This document shows positions 11,568 through 22,719 of a stretch of 64,000 bases of DNA, piece by piece (within the stretch, counting starts at the first letter, position 1; each line of letters opens with the position of its first letter). Source of the DNA: Trachythela sp. YZ-2020 (lineage: Eukaryota; Cnidaria; Anthozoa; Malacalcyonacea; Clavulariidae); NCBI GenBank assembly GCA_016169945.1, contig JADLSH010000388.1:310001-374000 (forward strand), written 5' to 3'. The notes under the pieces were generated by a model. It was not told where the DNA came from, made no database searches, and worked only from the letters and a program-made list of their open reading frames with translations. The position numbers were made by a program, and so were the translations under genes.

Positions 11568-13513
11568 TCTATCTCATTAAATAGTTATTTTCATGCAGGG
11601 TAATCCAAGAGGAAGAAACGAACAATTCTATCGCTGGAAATGTTCTTGCTTTATTGTTATGCTGGATATGTTCTCGCTTTAGTTATGCTGGATAATTAAT
11701 CCAAGAGGAAAAACCGAACAATTCTATTGCTGTGAATGATCATGTTGTATATATCTAAACTTGTTGATGTTGAATAAAGCTTTTGGTTCGGGGTTGAAGT
11801 GTTCCAAATGGTCAACTTCATTGCCCACAGACTCAGATTATTTCATGGAAATATGATCAGTCGAATCGTAAGGACTGTCCAGGGGGATTATCACCCATTG
11901 GTTCAGGTAATGTCGGAGGGAGTCGCTACCTTGATGACAGGGCTTTATCGGGGTTTTTACCCCTAGGGCATTCAGTCTCTCCTAGCGGGTCTCGTGTATA
12001 CCCCCGCGGGATGAAAACATAAAGCTAGAATGAGTCTTTGGGTTGACCAGAGTATAAATATTGGTTCTCTAAAGTCTTCACCTCGAACCCGTTCTCCCAC
12101 AAATTGGGTGTGTGTTTTATTATTTACCGGTGTATTTTAGTATATAATGTGCTTGGATCATTAATCCAAGGTTATCTAAATTAGGTAATGCTAGATTAGT
12201 AATATAATAGTTTTCAGACAAGGAATGTTCTATCCCATAAACTTGACTTTTACCACTGTAGTAGTGCTTTGTCTACAATATAAGGAAAGGAGAGAAACAT
12301 CTCAGTTGACATCCTTAGGTTAAAATTACCCTTTTTTAACTACCAAGCTCAAAGAGTTGTTTACATAGTAGCTATGTAATACGATTGATATTGTGCATTC
12401 TGTGTATAGACCCTAATAAAGACATTTCTCTCCACTATTAATGGGCAATTCATATATATTTGTGCTTAGAAACACAAAATTTATGTGCGTATGGTTTTTT
12501 AACAAATCACTAATCGAAGCAGAGCGATCTAATTGCACATTTTAATTTGCAACTTGAATGCCACAAAATACCCCATTTTCAAAATGTGATCCCTGGTTGG
12601 TTTGTGGAGAGTTTTTTTATTTATTGGTATCGATGGATAGAGAAGCTCTTCATGAATACAGTGATGTTATTTTTATTAACCTTCCCCATGAAAAAGTTTA
12701 AAAAACTCCAGCATATTTCAAAGCTATTTTTACACCTTGAGTAGTAACCCGAAAATTAGGTCAATACATAAGTTAATTAATATAACTAAAGCACATCGTA
12801 GAAGGAAACCAAAATTAAAACCGTGAAATATCATGTACATACTACAATAACTTCAACACGTACCTTTAAAATTAGTGATTTTCAAAGAGAAAATACTAAA
12901 TAAAATCATCGATTTTCTCGCCGTTCTTGCCAAAAATTTTGACTTCGAAAAAAATCCAGCGCAATGCATTGTGTTATACTGACGATTCCTCCTCACGTTC
13001 TTCTGGAATTGTCTTTTGTTAGAGTATTAATGGCCATTAATGGCCAACCGTTTCCTTTAAAGAGTAAATCGTCTCCCATTAGATAGGTAAAAAATGATGA
13101 TGAAGAGGGAGATATATATTTATTATTTTTAAGGCCGTAACTCCAGATCCGTAACTAAATTCAAGCCTCCTGATTGGCTGCTTACGAGGTCCGTATCACA
13201 CGATACGGACCTCTCGCGTTTTCGCGCCAAAATAAACATAGGAGTGAAGACGATTTAAAAATTAAAAAAAATACCAAAAAAGTTAGAAAATTTGCTATAA
13301 AATAGTGCAAATGGAAAAATAAACTGACTTTACTTATATGAACTTCGTACTAAGCAGAAGGTACACTGGAATGAACTCTATTCTGAACAAAGTGCGAAAA
13401 AATGAACCAAATATTTGTACTGTATTTGTTTTGTTTTATAAAAACTCATGCAGTATTCAGCATTTCAGCTGCCCTTAAAGTAGAAAAATAAACGTTCAGC
13501 ATTTCAGCTACCC
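11568..13513. other. Non-coding; possible LTR-like repeat near 11.6-12.2 kb
   Basis: A ~35-bp phrase (taatccaagaggaa…aacaattctat) occurs twice, at 11600 and 11697. The next ~450 bp include GC-richer sequence, a TATAAATA box near 12053 and C/G runs unlike the surroundings, which could be a solo LTR or another interspersed repeat; ends and target duplication were not found. The rest, to 13.5 kb, is AT-rich with no recognised gene. Confidence 0.3.
13186..13213. repeat. Perfect 12-bp stem hairpin
   Basis: GAGGTCCGTATC, loop ACAC, then its exact reverse complement. It lies in a short GC-richer patch next to AT-rich DNA. It could be the tip of a small palindromic element or a cruciform-prone site. 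Confidence 0.7.
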
Positions 13514-13778
13514 TTAGAAGTAGAAAAATAAACGTTTAAACAAAAAGATTTGAACATGCAACTTTTTCTTAATCATCAAATTTTGAAAAAACACGTTCCA
13601 CTGCAGCACATTGATTTGTTGACTCAATTGTGTCATATATTTTTCATAAACAATGTCAACAACATAGTGTTTTCGCCAAGTAAAATTAAGGCTGCGTGTT
13701 AAAAAAACATTTTTCAAACTTGTTATTATCGTAAAACAACAACAAAAGTACAAAATTGTAATCAGCATACCTTCTTCG

Positions 13779-13936
13779 TTGTCTTTTGAGTAGGAAAGCG
13801 TCGATTTAATCAAAACCAAAATATATTCTTGTGATGTTTTTGATCGCCAAAGGCAAAGCAAGAGAGCACGAACTTTTTCTTGTCGGGAGACGTTACATTC
13901 CGGGCGGAGAGAGACGGTGCGCACGCGATCCAACAT
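13779..13936 (-). CDS. Possible first exon of an unknown gene
   Basis: On the - strand an ATG at 13936 opens a frame (MLDRVRTVSLRPECNVSR…) that reaches a plausible donor GAAGAAG|GTATGC near 13779. The start lies at the edge of a CpG-richer patch. No domain is recognised and no second exon was found. It may be a chance open frame. Confidence 0.2.
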
Positions 13937-13939
13937 GGT

Positions 13940-15978
13940 CAGTGGAAATCTTTAAAATAAATTAGCTATGCTCCACAATAACCCTGAACATCCCCCAATA
14001 ATAATTTGTTCGAGCCATTTTTCAAAAAGGAATTTTCCCTCGGTGGTTTTCCCTTGCTTTTCCCTAAGCGTTATGGCGTAGGTAAAGCCTCTCAGATATC
14101 TCGACATCCGAGGCTTCCTTCATTGCTAGGCGTAGGCGCGGTGGAGATTTAAAATGGCAATTTTCTGTTTACAAAATGTTCTGTAGCAACATAAGTCTTT
14201 CAGAAATTGGTTTATATGAGAAATTGTTTGTTAAGGATGTTGAAGTCCTAATATGTTGTCAGGATTTTTTATTGAAAAGGACAGACTAGGTTATCTTTGT
14301 ATAGAATTTCACGTAGAATTCGTTGATGCTTTTGCATTTCTCATTTACTGTGAACAAAATTCTGTACACAGTATGCGAGGGACCAATTCTGCGAGGGACC
14401 AAGTCAACATTCTATTGTCAGCCAGCGCATAAAACCCGCAATAAAATTTTTGCATTTTAAAATGAATAAGAGCGTCCATTTCCAGTATGAAAACGAATGC
14501 AATGATATTGGCTAATCTAGACTCTCGTTGCATTATTTGAATCGACTATCTAAGCCCCTGAGATTCGTTGGTATATAATTCAATTTAAAGACAATTCGTT
14601 GACAAAATCGCTGTCGAAAACTGAGGAAATGCAGTTCTCTGGACTTGCATTTAGCTTGTGTTTACTAGGTCTGAAGTATTTCAAACAGTGAATATATAGA
14701 GCAGCTTGAAGATATAAAAACTTTTTATGTAACTGGTTATGTCTAGTTGTTTGCAAGGAAAAAATACCCTGAAACTTGAGAAGAAAACTAGGGAATGTTG
14801 TTTCTTTTTGCGACGATGAAAACTTAGTTTTTGCTTTGTGTATACTTTGTAGTTTTCACTCCTGGTTAAATTCTATATAGTGGATTTATAAGGGCAAGAG
14901 CGCAAATAAAAAAATGGGGACATGATTCGTGATCAAGTACTACCACGCATTTTATATTTATTATTTCTATGCGTATAAGCAATGAAATCTATTTCTTTTA
15001 ACAGCAAACAATTAGTATCATATCTTTCAGAAAGAAACTTATTTTATGGACATCCCTTTTTTTAAATCTATCTTGAAATATTTTCCTTGAGAAAATTATA
15101 AGAAAAAATCCCTATTTCAATAAAATTGGGCGAATACATTTTCTAAATAGGAGAAAAATTCGTAAAAACACCGATACTTCATAAAATTTAACAAACTTTT
15201 CTAAAATTCAAGCATATTCAATGCATTTCTTTATTGTGCATGCAAAATTTTCTTAATGTACATGAAATTCTCCTTATGTCTACCAATTTTCTTTCTACCT
15301 TTACTTATCCCAAACACACTTATTCAAACACAATATGCAAATGCTGCAAGAACTGCGTGAATTTTAGGTCGATAAAATAAATATTCAACTAAATAGTAAT
15401 CAACGTGACACACTGTAAGATAACAAATATGATGCGTTAGGATGCATTGCGACCAAACGGATTAATAGACAAGAGGCATGAGGAAGTACTCTAGTTTAAC
15501 CGCTTAAGACGACGACAGTTTCACTTTGACAAGAAAGATCATGTGCAAAGTAGGGCGCTTTGTTGCTCAATGAGTTACAGTGACCCATTAATATACAAGG
15601 GCATATAATGCGTGACATTATCTGGCATGCATGAAGGATCAATATAATACAACGGAGCAAATTGGGGAATTTTTCATCTTAATAGCGTTATAAAGCTTAA
15701 TAGGCTCTGCTCCATTATTTTCGTCAGTCGTACAGCAGATCATGTTTGTTATCAAGGGAAGATTCATTAATACTGCCATAAAAAGTGTCGATGAAAGATG
15801 CTGGATTAGTTCCGCATTTCATGGGTCAGATGTGATATTTGATTATGACGCAAGCAAACATTGAGCAAACACACCTTTTACGATATGTTTGTGCAATAGA
15901 CAGCATTCCTGCAACATAAATTGTAATTTCCAAGCTGCCGCTGACTTCTTGTGGGCTCGTCAGCTTAATCACTGTTAT
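13940..15978. other. Non-coding; LRR-module intron copies
   Basis: Around 14505-14660 (…agactctcgttgcattatttgaatcgac…) and 15560-15975 the sequence matches intron parts of the LRR modules elsewhere (3.9, 31.3 and 2.26-2.98 kb). The middle is AT-rich with no gene seen. Confidence 0.45.
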
Positions 15979-16772
15979 ACAGGGTGTATAAAATTGCTCT
16001 CAACTTCGCGAAGCGGCTCCAGGTACGAAGTTTTTTATTAATATATATTGTTTGGGTATTTATAATGTAGAATAAACTAAAAAATTCTGAAAGTTACATT
16101 TTTCAAAAACCGGGGGGGTTTCTTGTCCAACAGATCAAAAATGGCTTGCGCACGAAATTTGAATGCTTAAAAGTTATTTTGAATTAGTGGGTGGAAAATG
16201 TGTTGGGTGTTGCATTGCTGTTCAAAATTTCAGAAAATTTGCTTACGTGTAAGCCCTTCAAAACGTCGTGCAAACTTTCATTTTTAAGAAAAAATCAGCT
16301 TTTGCATGCTTAATTTACGCCTTTACCTAATTTGCATATTGTCTAGACAATTTGCATATTGTCTAGACAATTTGCATATTGTCTAGACAATATGCAAATT
16401 AAGTAAAGGCGTAAATTAAGCATGCAAAAGCTGATTTTTTCTTAAAAATGAAAGTTTACGCGACGTTTTGAAGGGCTTACACTTAAGCAAATTTTCTGAA
16501 ATTTTGAACAGCAATGCAACACCCAACACATTTTCCACCCACTAAATCAAAACAACTTTTAAGCATTCAAATTTCGTTCGCAAGCCATTTTTGATCTGTT
16601 GGACAAGACACCCCCCCTGGGTTTTGAAAAATGTAACTTTCAGAATTTTTTAGTTTATTCTACATTATAAATACCCAAACAATATATATTAACAAAAAAC
16701 TTCGTACCTGGAGCTGCTTCGCGAAGTTGAGAGCAATTTCAATTTTGTTCAGTTTTTTTTTATACACCCTGT
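15979..16772. mobile_element. 794-bp near-perfect palindromic element
   Basis: Begins ACAGGGTGTATA and ends with its reverse complement. The arms pair over roughly 350 bp each with few mismatches (for example cgcac/cgttcg near 16150 and 16575). The centre holds three tandem 20-bp units (aatttgcatattgtctagac). AT (or TAT) flanks both sides. The paralogous segment at 2955-2970 (actgttatctgagc) is the unoccupied site. No protein is encoded. The transposase family that moves it is not identified. Confidence 0.75.
16331..16390. repeat. Triple 20-bp repeat at palindrome centre
   Basis: Three adjacent copies of aatttgcatattgtctagac, each itself partly palindromic (gtctagac), form the spacer between the two long arms. 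Confidence 0.8.
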
Positions 16773-18147
16773 ATGAGTCAAGAAGTACCAAGTATAGCTT
16801 GCATGTAAATGAAGGAGATGTGAACCAAAATCGTTGATATAGTAATTTTGTTGTAGAATTCTTTCAAAGAATATATAACTAGTGGTCTAAGGACAACTTT
16901 CAAAATGTTAACAGTGTAACTCTTAAATATTCATCAACTTAACACCTCTGCCATTTTTAGCTGATTCATATTATGAGATCTTATATAACGCATTTACAAA
17001 ATATTGAATTTAGTGATGATTAGATTACAACCATGCATATACTAAAAAAGCTGAAAAAATAGTTATTTGATTTAGTATCGCATGATAACCATAGGTATGT
17101 GTACTTCAGACACTAATTCCTATAACAGGAATGACTTTGACGTTATGACAAAGTACATGTTATGTCATAAGTTTATCGGTTAAAATCAGTTTAGTTTTAT
17201 GAACATTTCGAAACGTTTTATACTTCACGTCTAAGGTTGAATTTTACATACATTGATTTTTGAAATCAGCACATCCAACTTGACCAACATCACTAACTTT
17301 CATAACATTCTTTGTTGAATGACGTCATACCCTTATATACACCAAACCGAGGGTAAATGCATGAAAACGAGGCAAACGACCCCACTGATTCTCCGTATAA
17401 CATCGATTTTTGAAATTATCGCATCAAACTTGACTAGAATCAATACCTTTCATAAATTCCCAGTTGGGTGACGATATCCCCCCCCCCCTTCTCCTCCTGG
17501 ACTATTATTGAATGAGGTTGAGCATAATATGAATAATCAACGTTTCAGCTTTCAGTTTCTGCAGATAACACAAACACAGGCTTTGATAATTCTTCACACC
17601 ACGTGAAAAACGAATTCAGTAATTGTTCATTATTTATTTAAAAGGTATATAAAAGATAATAGTCATGCGCACCTGCTAGATAAATTCTTCAAAATAATCA
17701 CATGCCCTTTCTGCCATTTGCGGCCGTGAAATATTGCCTCTTTATTTCAAATATGAGCAAAAATAGTCGGAGCTTTTCGTCGCTTTAGTTTGGTTTCTAT
17801 TAATATTTTATTTTTAAAATTATCTTTCTCTTAAGTCTGCAAATTACAGAAGGCGACGCCATAGTCTACCATGTTTTAATCTTGCGCACGCACAGACAGT
17901 AATAATTTAAGGTGGTCTTGGAGAAAAAATCCAATATTTTTCAATTTTTAAAAAAATGAAAAAATGTAATCGTTACAGCTTTCTTTATCATATCTGTATA
18001 ATTTTAAACGCAAAAGTATACGCAAAACCGAGAAAAACGGCTTACCCCGTATCTTCTTAGGTAAAACCATGATTTTACCCTAAGCAAATAATGGTATGTG
18101 GTTGGTTGATTTTATTGTCCCTTTCTTCTATTATATTGTTTTATTTA
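16773..18147. other. Non-coding stretch
   Basis: AT-rich, with a C-run near 17480. No gene, RNA or paired repeat recognised before the transposon at 18148. Confidence 0.5.
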
Positions 18148-18252
18148 CTGCGATAACCGTTGAATCGCGACCTCGGTGTCGAAATATTCGACAACGTTCA
18201 ATTGGACTTTGGATTTTCTGTTCCGTCAATCAAATTAAAATGGGGTGGAGCT
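18148..18252. repeat. Left terminal inverted repeat of Tc1/mariner-type element
   Basis: 105 bp, near-identical to the reverse complement of 22612-22717. Outer end CTGCGATAACCG preceded by TA at 18146-18147; inner end ..GGGGTGGAGCT. Confidence 0.85.
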
Positions 18253-18304
18253 TTTGGAAAGTAGTGCGAATTGCGATTGCGAAACAGCCTTGTAAATAAA
18301 CAAA

Positions 18305-20311
18305 ATGACTCGAGCATACCCAGAAGAATTAAGGAGGAGAGTGGTTTATTTGCTAATGGAAGGCTATAAGATTAAAAACGTAGCAAATCTTCTTCACGTG
18401 GGCGAAACGTTCGTCAAGAAAATTAAGCGCCTATTCGTTACAAATCAGCCACTTGCACCGAAACGAAGACCTGGGAAGCGCATATTGTTGAGTGGTAAGA
18501 ATAGATTTTTCTTTTCATATATTTTATTTATTTATAATTTTGTGCGTTATATCAATATCAAGGCCCAAGCACCATTTTAGATCAAGTGCAGACAAGTACA
18601 AGCTAATTTGAAATGGACACTAAGGAACAAGTCTGTTGTTCAAGTTTCAAAATTGCAATATTATTTATGGACTCGGACAAATATCAGTATGTCATTTGTA
18701 CACTTTGCTACTGTGCTGTTATTGCATTTACCGGTCTAAAGTTCTATATATTTAACATATGCACGTCTTTCCCTTGCCCAGAATGCAGCATTTTGTAGAG
18801 CTATATGTTTGACAACTGGGCTATATCGGGCTACTGCATGTAATACTGTCACTGTTGGTAACATTTACATGTTTGTCCATAGCACAAGATATTTTGCTCA
18901 TGAGACATATCATTGAGGAGTTTTCTGCAATTTATGAAGATGAGTTGCAAGACTGGCTTTTCTTTTTCACTGGAAGCACCTTTTCTTTATCATCTATCCG
19001 CAGATGCTTGCAGAAAATGGGTTGGTCAAGAAGGAAGGTATTATAAATGTAGCTAATTGTTATATAAAAAAGTTGCGATACTGTGTAGGCATTGTGGATA
19101 TCAAGAAAAGACGAAAATGTGGTAAACTGCCAAAATTGTGAGAAATATGGCAAGAATGTATCATTTTTTTCATTTTAGTTAAACATTTTTGCAATTCAAA
19201 GGAGTGACATGAAAAGAGCAGAATATCGACAAAGGATAGCACAGTTTCAGACTCATCAATTAATTTTTATTGATGAATCTTCAAAAGATGATAGAACATT
19301 CCAGGTGACTCACAGGTCTTATTTAGATATTGTTACATAATACAGTACAGGCAAATTGATTATCGCGATCCAGATGGTAATGGTTTCCTAGATTTTTCCA
19401 GTGGTAGATGTAGGGCGGGGGAGGTGGGGGTGGTGCACACTTAAGTGAAGTCTGTGGCTGTGAAACAGTGTATTCTGTCTTGAAATGCATCCTTGGATTT
19501 TTGTTTTGGAATCTAAGAATTTTCCAAAATGTGTCTTTAACATGCTGGAAATGCCATTTAGGAGAACAAATTATTTTTTGAAATTTTACCAGGTACATCC
19601 CCAAATGCCCATACAAATTACTTTTACATAGAGACGATATGGTCGTGGATTGAAAGGCAGAAGAATTTCAGTGAAAGGAAACTTCACACGTGCGAAACGC
19701 TACAGTGTTTTATGTGCAATCAGTAACCTGGGTGTAAAGGCAGCACATTCCATTCTTGGGTCATATGATATGGAACAATTTGAATTTGCAATGGAACATT
19801 TTGTAATGCCACATGTTGGCTCAGTTGCAGGAAATGAACCATGTTCAGTGGTGGTAATGGACAATTGCAGCATTCACAACTCAAATAAAACTATTGAAGC
19901 AATCAGACAGAAAGGAGGAGTTGTGGTCTTTTTACCGTATGGAACAAATAAAACTAGATGTTTTTTCTGTTGATAATTTTTCCTGTCAGGAATCATAATT
20001 AAAGTTCATCATTCTTTTATAGACCCTATTCTCCATATATGAATCCAATTGAAGAAGCTTTTGGAACTGCCAAGACATGGCTACAGAGATATGATGATAT
20101 TTGTGTGAAATATCCAAAGAGGTGTTTTGAAATAGCTCTGGCACAGGTCTGCATAATTATGTAGCTCTTTTGATTATGATGATTTCAATCTCTACCAAAG
20201 TTCTGAATAAAAGAAATACTGTATGTTGTGAACATTCTTTGTTGAAAATTTATGTTCCAGATTACTACAAAACAATGTACTGGGTTTTTTAAGGACAGTG
20301 GATATTTTTAA
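18305..20311 (+). CDS. DD34E transposase (IS630/Tc1/mariner), six exons
   Basis: Predicted exons 18305-18494, 18883-19037, 19179-19304, 19632-19936, 20023-20146 and 20261-20311 sum to 951 nt, a continuous 316-residue frame with stop; every junction has GT/AG and matching phase. The N-terminus has a helix-turn-helix (YPEELRRRVVYLLMEG..I..VANLLHVG) and a second one (ELQDWLFF…SSIRRCLQKMGWSRRK) for repeat binding. The DDE catalytic core shows FIDESSKD (first Asp), VVMDNCSIH (second Asp) and LPPYSPYMNPIEEAF (Glu), with 34 residues between the second Asp and the Glu. It ends CTGFFKDSGYF, the usual DDE_3 tail. It would excise and insert the element at TA. Start context is AACAAAATGA, 53 bp inside the left repeat. 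No lesion seen, so it may be functional. Confidence 0.85.
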
Positions 20312-20496
20312 GAATTTCAACAAGTAAGGAAGAAATTAACAAGGTTGTTTAACAACCTAAGTTTAGCAACCTAACAAATAAGTAAATCTCAACTTAAAAG
20401 CTTAGTCTCAAAGCATAACAACTCAACACTACTAGTACATAAATTTGTCTAGTAATACACTAGCTAAAGAGTTTAACTCATTTTATATCACTGTCA

Positions 20497-22580
20497 TCAA
20501 GGGCTCAGTGCACTTTCTATGGCTTTTATAAGTATTTCCTGGTAACTTTCATCAATTCCTAATTCCTTCATAATACTATTACCTAAGCCTGGATGAATTA
20601 GGCTAGCCAGGAGGGGGCCATCAACACCTGCTCTCATAAAATAAGCTTTCAGTGAACTTAAATGATTTTCTTCCAAAAAAGCCAAACACTCTAATTTTGT
20701 AAAACTTGCAATATTTTTTCTTCTTTCTTTGTTTTCAGCACCATGCGAGCTACTAGAAGATGTTGATGATGTTGATGGTGTTGCATGACTCACAGGAGTG
20801 GAAAGGAGCTGATTGCTATGAAGAAAGGATGTGGAAGAACTTGGACATGGCATCTAAAGAAATTAATTTTTTGTGAATCTTTTGTACAGCATAATTACTA
20901 TCATCAATCTTTAGTTTTCTCTTAGTTGAATCATGAACACAGTGCAAGAGTTTTTGCAATCAAAGAGTTTTTGCAATCTTTTTTCCCATTGAATAACCTC
21001 AATTATGGAAGATTAAAAATGTAATAACAAATGCAAGTAACAATGAAATCTAATAAGACGTACCTGTTGTTGCATAATTGGTACACGTTGATTACTTAGT
21101 AAGGCCAGAAGGGAAGTTTGGAAGAGCTCAGTGGTGTGCTGATTCTGAATCATCATAGCTTTTAGTAGATCACCATTACTGGGGCTACTGTCTGAACTTT
21201 CAGGGACACACAATTTTTCTTTCTCATGGGATTTTTTAGGGGGTACTCCAACCAGATCAATGTAACTACCCCAGTTTGGTTCATCACCAACACCAGCAGA
21301 TTTTCTTCAAGTATGCAATCAGTCCAGACTTTCAAATGTTTGACACTGTATCTACTCAGCGTTCCTTTTTTCCCCAACTCCTTTACCAATTGAATATGGT
21401 GCTCATTCCAACAGTCATTGCTACTCTTCTTTGGCTGTGCTGCTTCTTCTGCCATCTCAACAAGGTCCAAATCTCTTACATCTTCATCACTCAATTCATC
21501 AGTCCCATGTGAAAATGGAAGGCGTCGTTTTCTTCGCTGGGGTGCATTGTTTTTACTGGTATCTAAAAATATAGTATCAAACATTTACATTAACATACTT
21601 CCAATTAAATAATTGTAATAGCCGAAAATGATTAGCCACAAACCTGGTCTATCAATATTGACAGATGCACATGCAATACGAATTGACTGCAATTTCCCCT
21701 TACAATTATACTCTTGTTTGCAATTTTGAAAATCTGCTTCTGTTTTCAGCTGTACAAACCATTGCCTGGTACATATATAACAGGGCCGGTTTGGTGAGAT
21801 CTTATCAAGGCCTTCAGGCCAGCAACATTGCAATCCTGTGCAACATCATGAAGAACAGTCAATGTCTTCGAAAGCTTTGGGTCACCTTTGGCAGTTTTAG
21901 TAACCTCAAATAGATAGACATCCATATTCACCATGGGCGCAGGCCTAGCACTATTGCGTTCCATTATTCTTGGTGAACGACGAGGACTTATTCCTTAAAA
22001 ATAATATAAATGTAATGTTTAGTTTTATAGTACTTCTATTTTCCATTCACCCATGTCTGTCTGTCCATCCACTACTGCTAATACCATAGTGGATTTCCTT
22101 GAACGACGCCCACACTCACTAGTGATGGGGTATTCTGCTAACAACGCGGGGATATCGTTGTCTGAGTGCATGGCAACCAATTGCTTGCTCTTTCCACTTT
22201 TCTTGAAATAAATACGCGAAACAGTCATATCTTTTTTGTCCAGGCGATTGCGTACATAATCATCGATACACAAGCAGAGAGTCTCGTAAGTCCAACGGTG
22301 AGGCAGTATAAATGGCGTTTGTTCAACACCGTACGCTTTGCCACCCTTGGTTTCCAAATACAGACAAACCTCTCTCTGAAAAGTAGAAAGTGACACAACA
22401 AACTTTATTCTGTATCCAGTATGTCGTAAGTTTCCACACCACATGCACAAAAACATTATATGACAGTAAGAACGTAGTATAGTAACATACCGTGTCATTG
22501 CCATAGGTTTCCACGATTTGTGTCTCTTGCAAATCTGGCAACTGTATGTCGATAACGTTTTCACTTTCTGAATCCTCCAT
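20497..22580 (-). pseudogene. Transposon accessory gene, SAM-like C-terminus, two frameshifts
   Basis: Five predicted exons: 22580-22491, 22375-22051, 21993-21644, 21562-21064 and 20853-20497. Junction phases agree throughout (for example GNDT|REVCL; CAG|ATG at the last). Start ATG is in AAAATGGAG, 32 bp inside the right repeat. The N-terminal half (REVCLYLETKGGKAYGVEQT…, VDGQTDMG, MDVYLFEVTKTAKGDPKL) is unrecognised. Exon 4 has a basic patch (APQRRKRRLP, possible nuclear signal), an acidic run (ELSDEDVRDLDLVEM) and a WNEHHIQLVKELG helix. The last exon is Ser-rich, then LECLAFLEENHLSSLKAYF…GVDGPLLASL…ELGI, which fits a sterile-alpha-motif fold. One-base frame breaks occur near 21755 and 21305; these are either decay or sequencing errors. 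Function unknown; helping DNA binding or oligomerisation of the transposition complex is a guess. Confidence 0.6.
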
Positions 22581-22611
22581 TTTGAGTGTACTAGCGAGCA
22601 ACGTGGCTTCG

Positions 22612-22717
22612 AGCTCCACCCCATTTTAATTTGATTGACGGAACAGAAAATCCAAAGTCCAATTGAACGTTGTCCGAATATTTTGACACCGAGGTCGCGA
22701 TTCAACGGTTATCGCAG
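22612..22717. repeat. Right terminal inverted repeat of Tc1/mariner-type element
   Basis: Reverse complement of 18148-18252, outer end CGGTTATCGCAG followed by TA at 22718-22719. Supplies the presumed promoter for the accessory gene. Confidence 0.85.
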
Positions 22718-22719
22718 TA

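Larger units (their letters stand above)
18148..22717. mobile_element. Tc1/mariner-type transposon with accessory gene, 4570 bp
   Basis: Bounded by inverted repeats of about 105 bp (CTGCGATAACCGTTGAATCG… at the left, the reverse complement at the right) and flanked by TA on both sides, the usual Tc1/mariner target. Inside are a + strand transposase gene (18305-20311) and a - strand accessory gene (22580-20497) that converge with 185 bp between their stops. Each gene starts 32-53 bp inside its repeat, so the repeats probably act as promoters for both. The repeats differ at only a few positions, which suggests recent movement. Typical Tc1/mariner elements encode only a transposase, so the second multi-exon gene is unusual. 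Confidence 0.85.

Noticed and set aside
21740..21775. A 23-nt intron (gtaccagg…tacag) that would repair the accessory gene frame
   Set aside because: Far shorter than the other introns of the gene; a one-base frame break is simpler.
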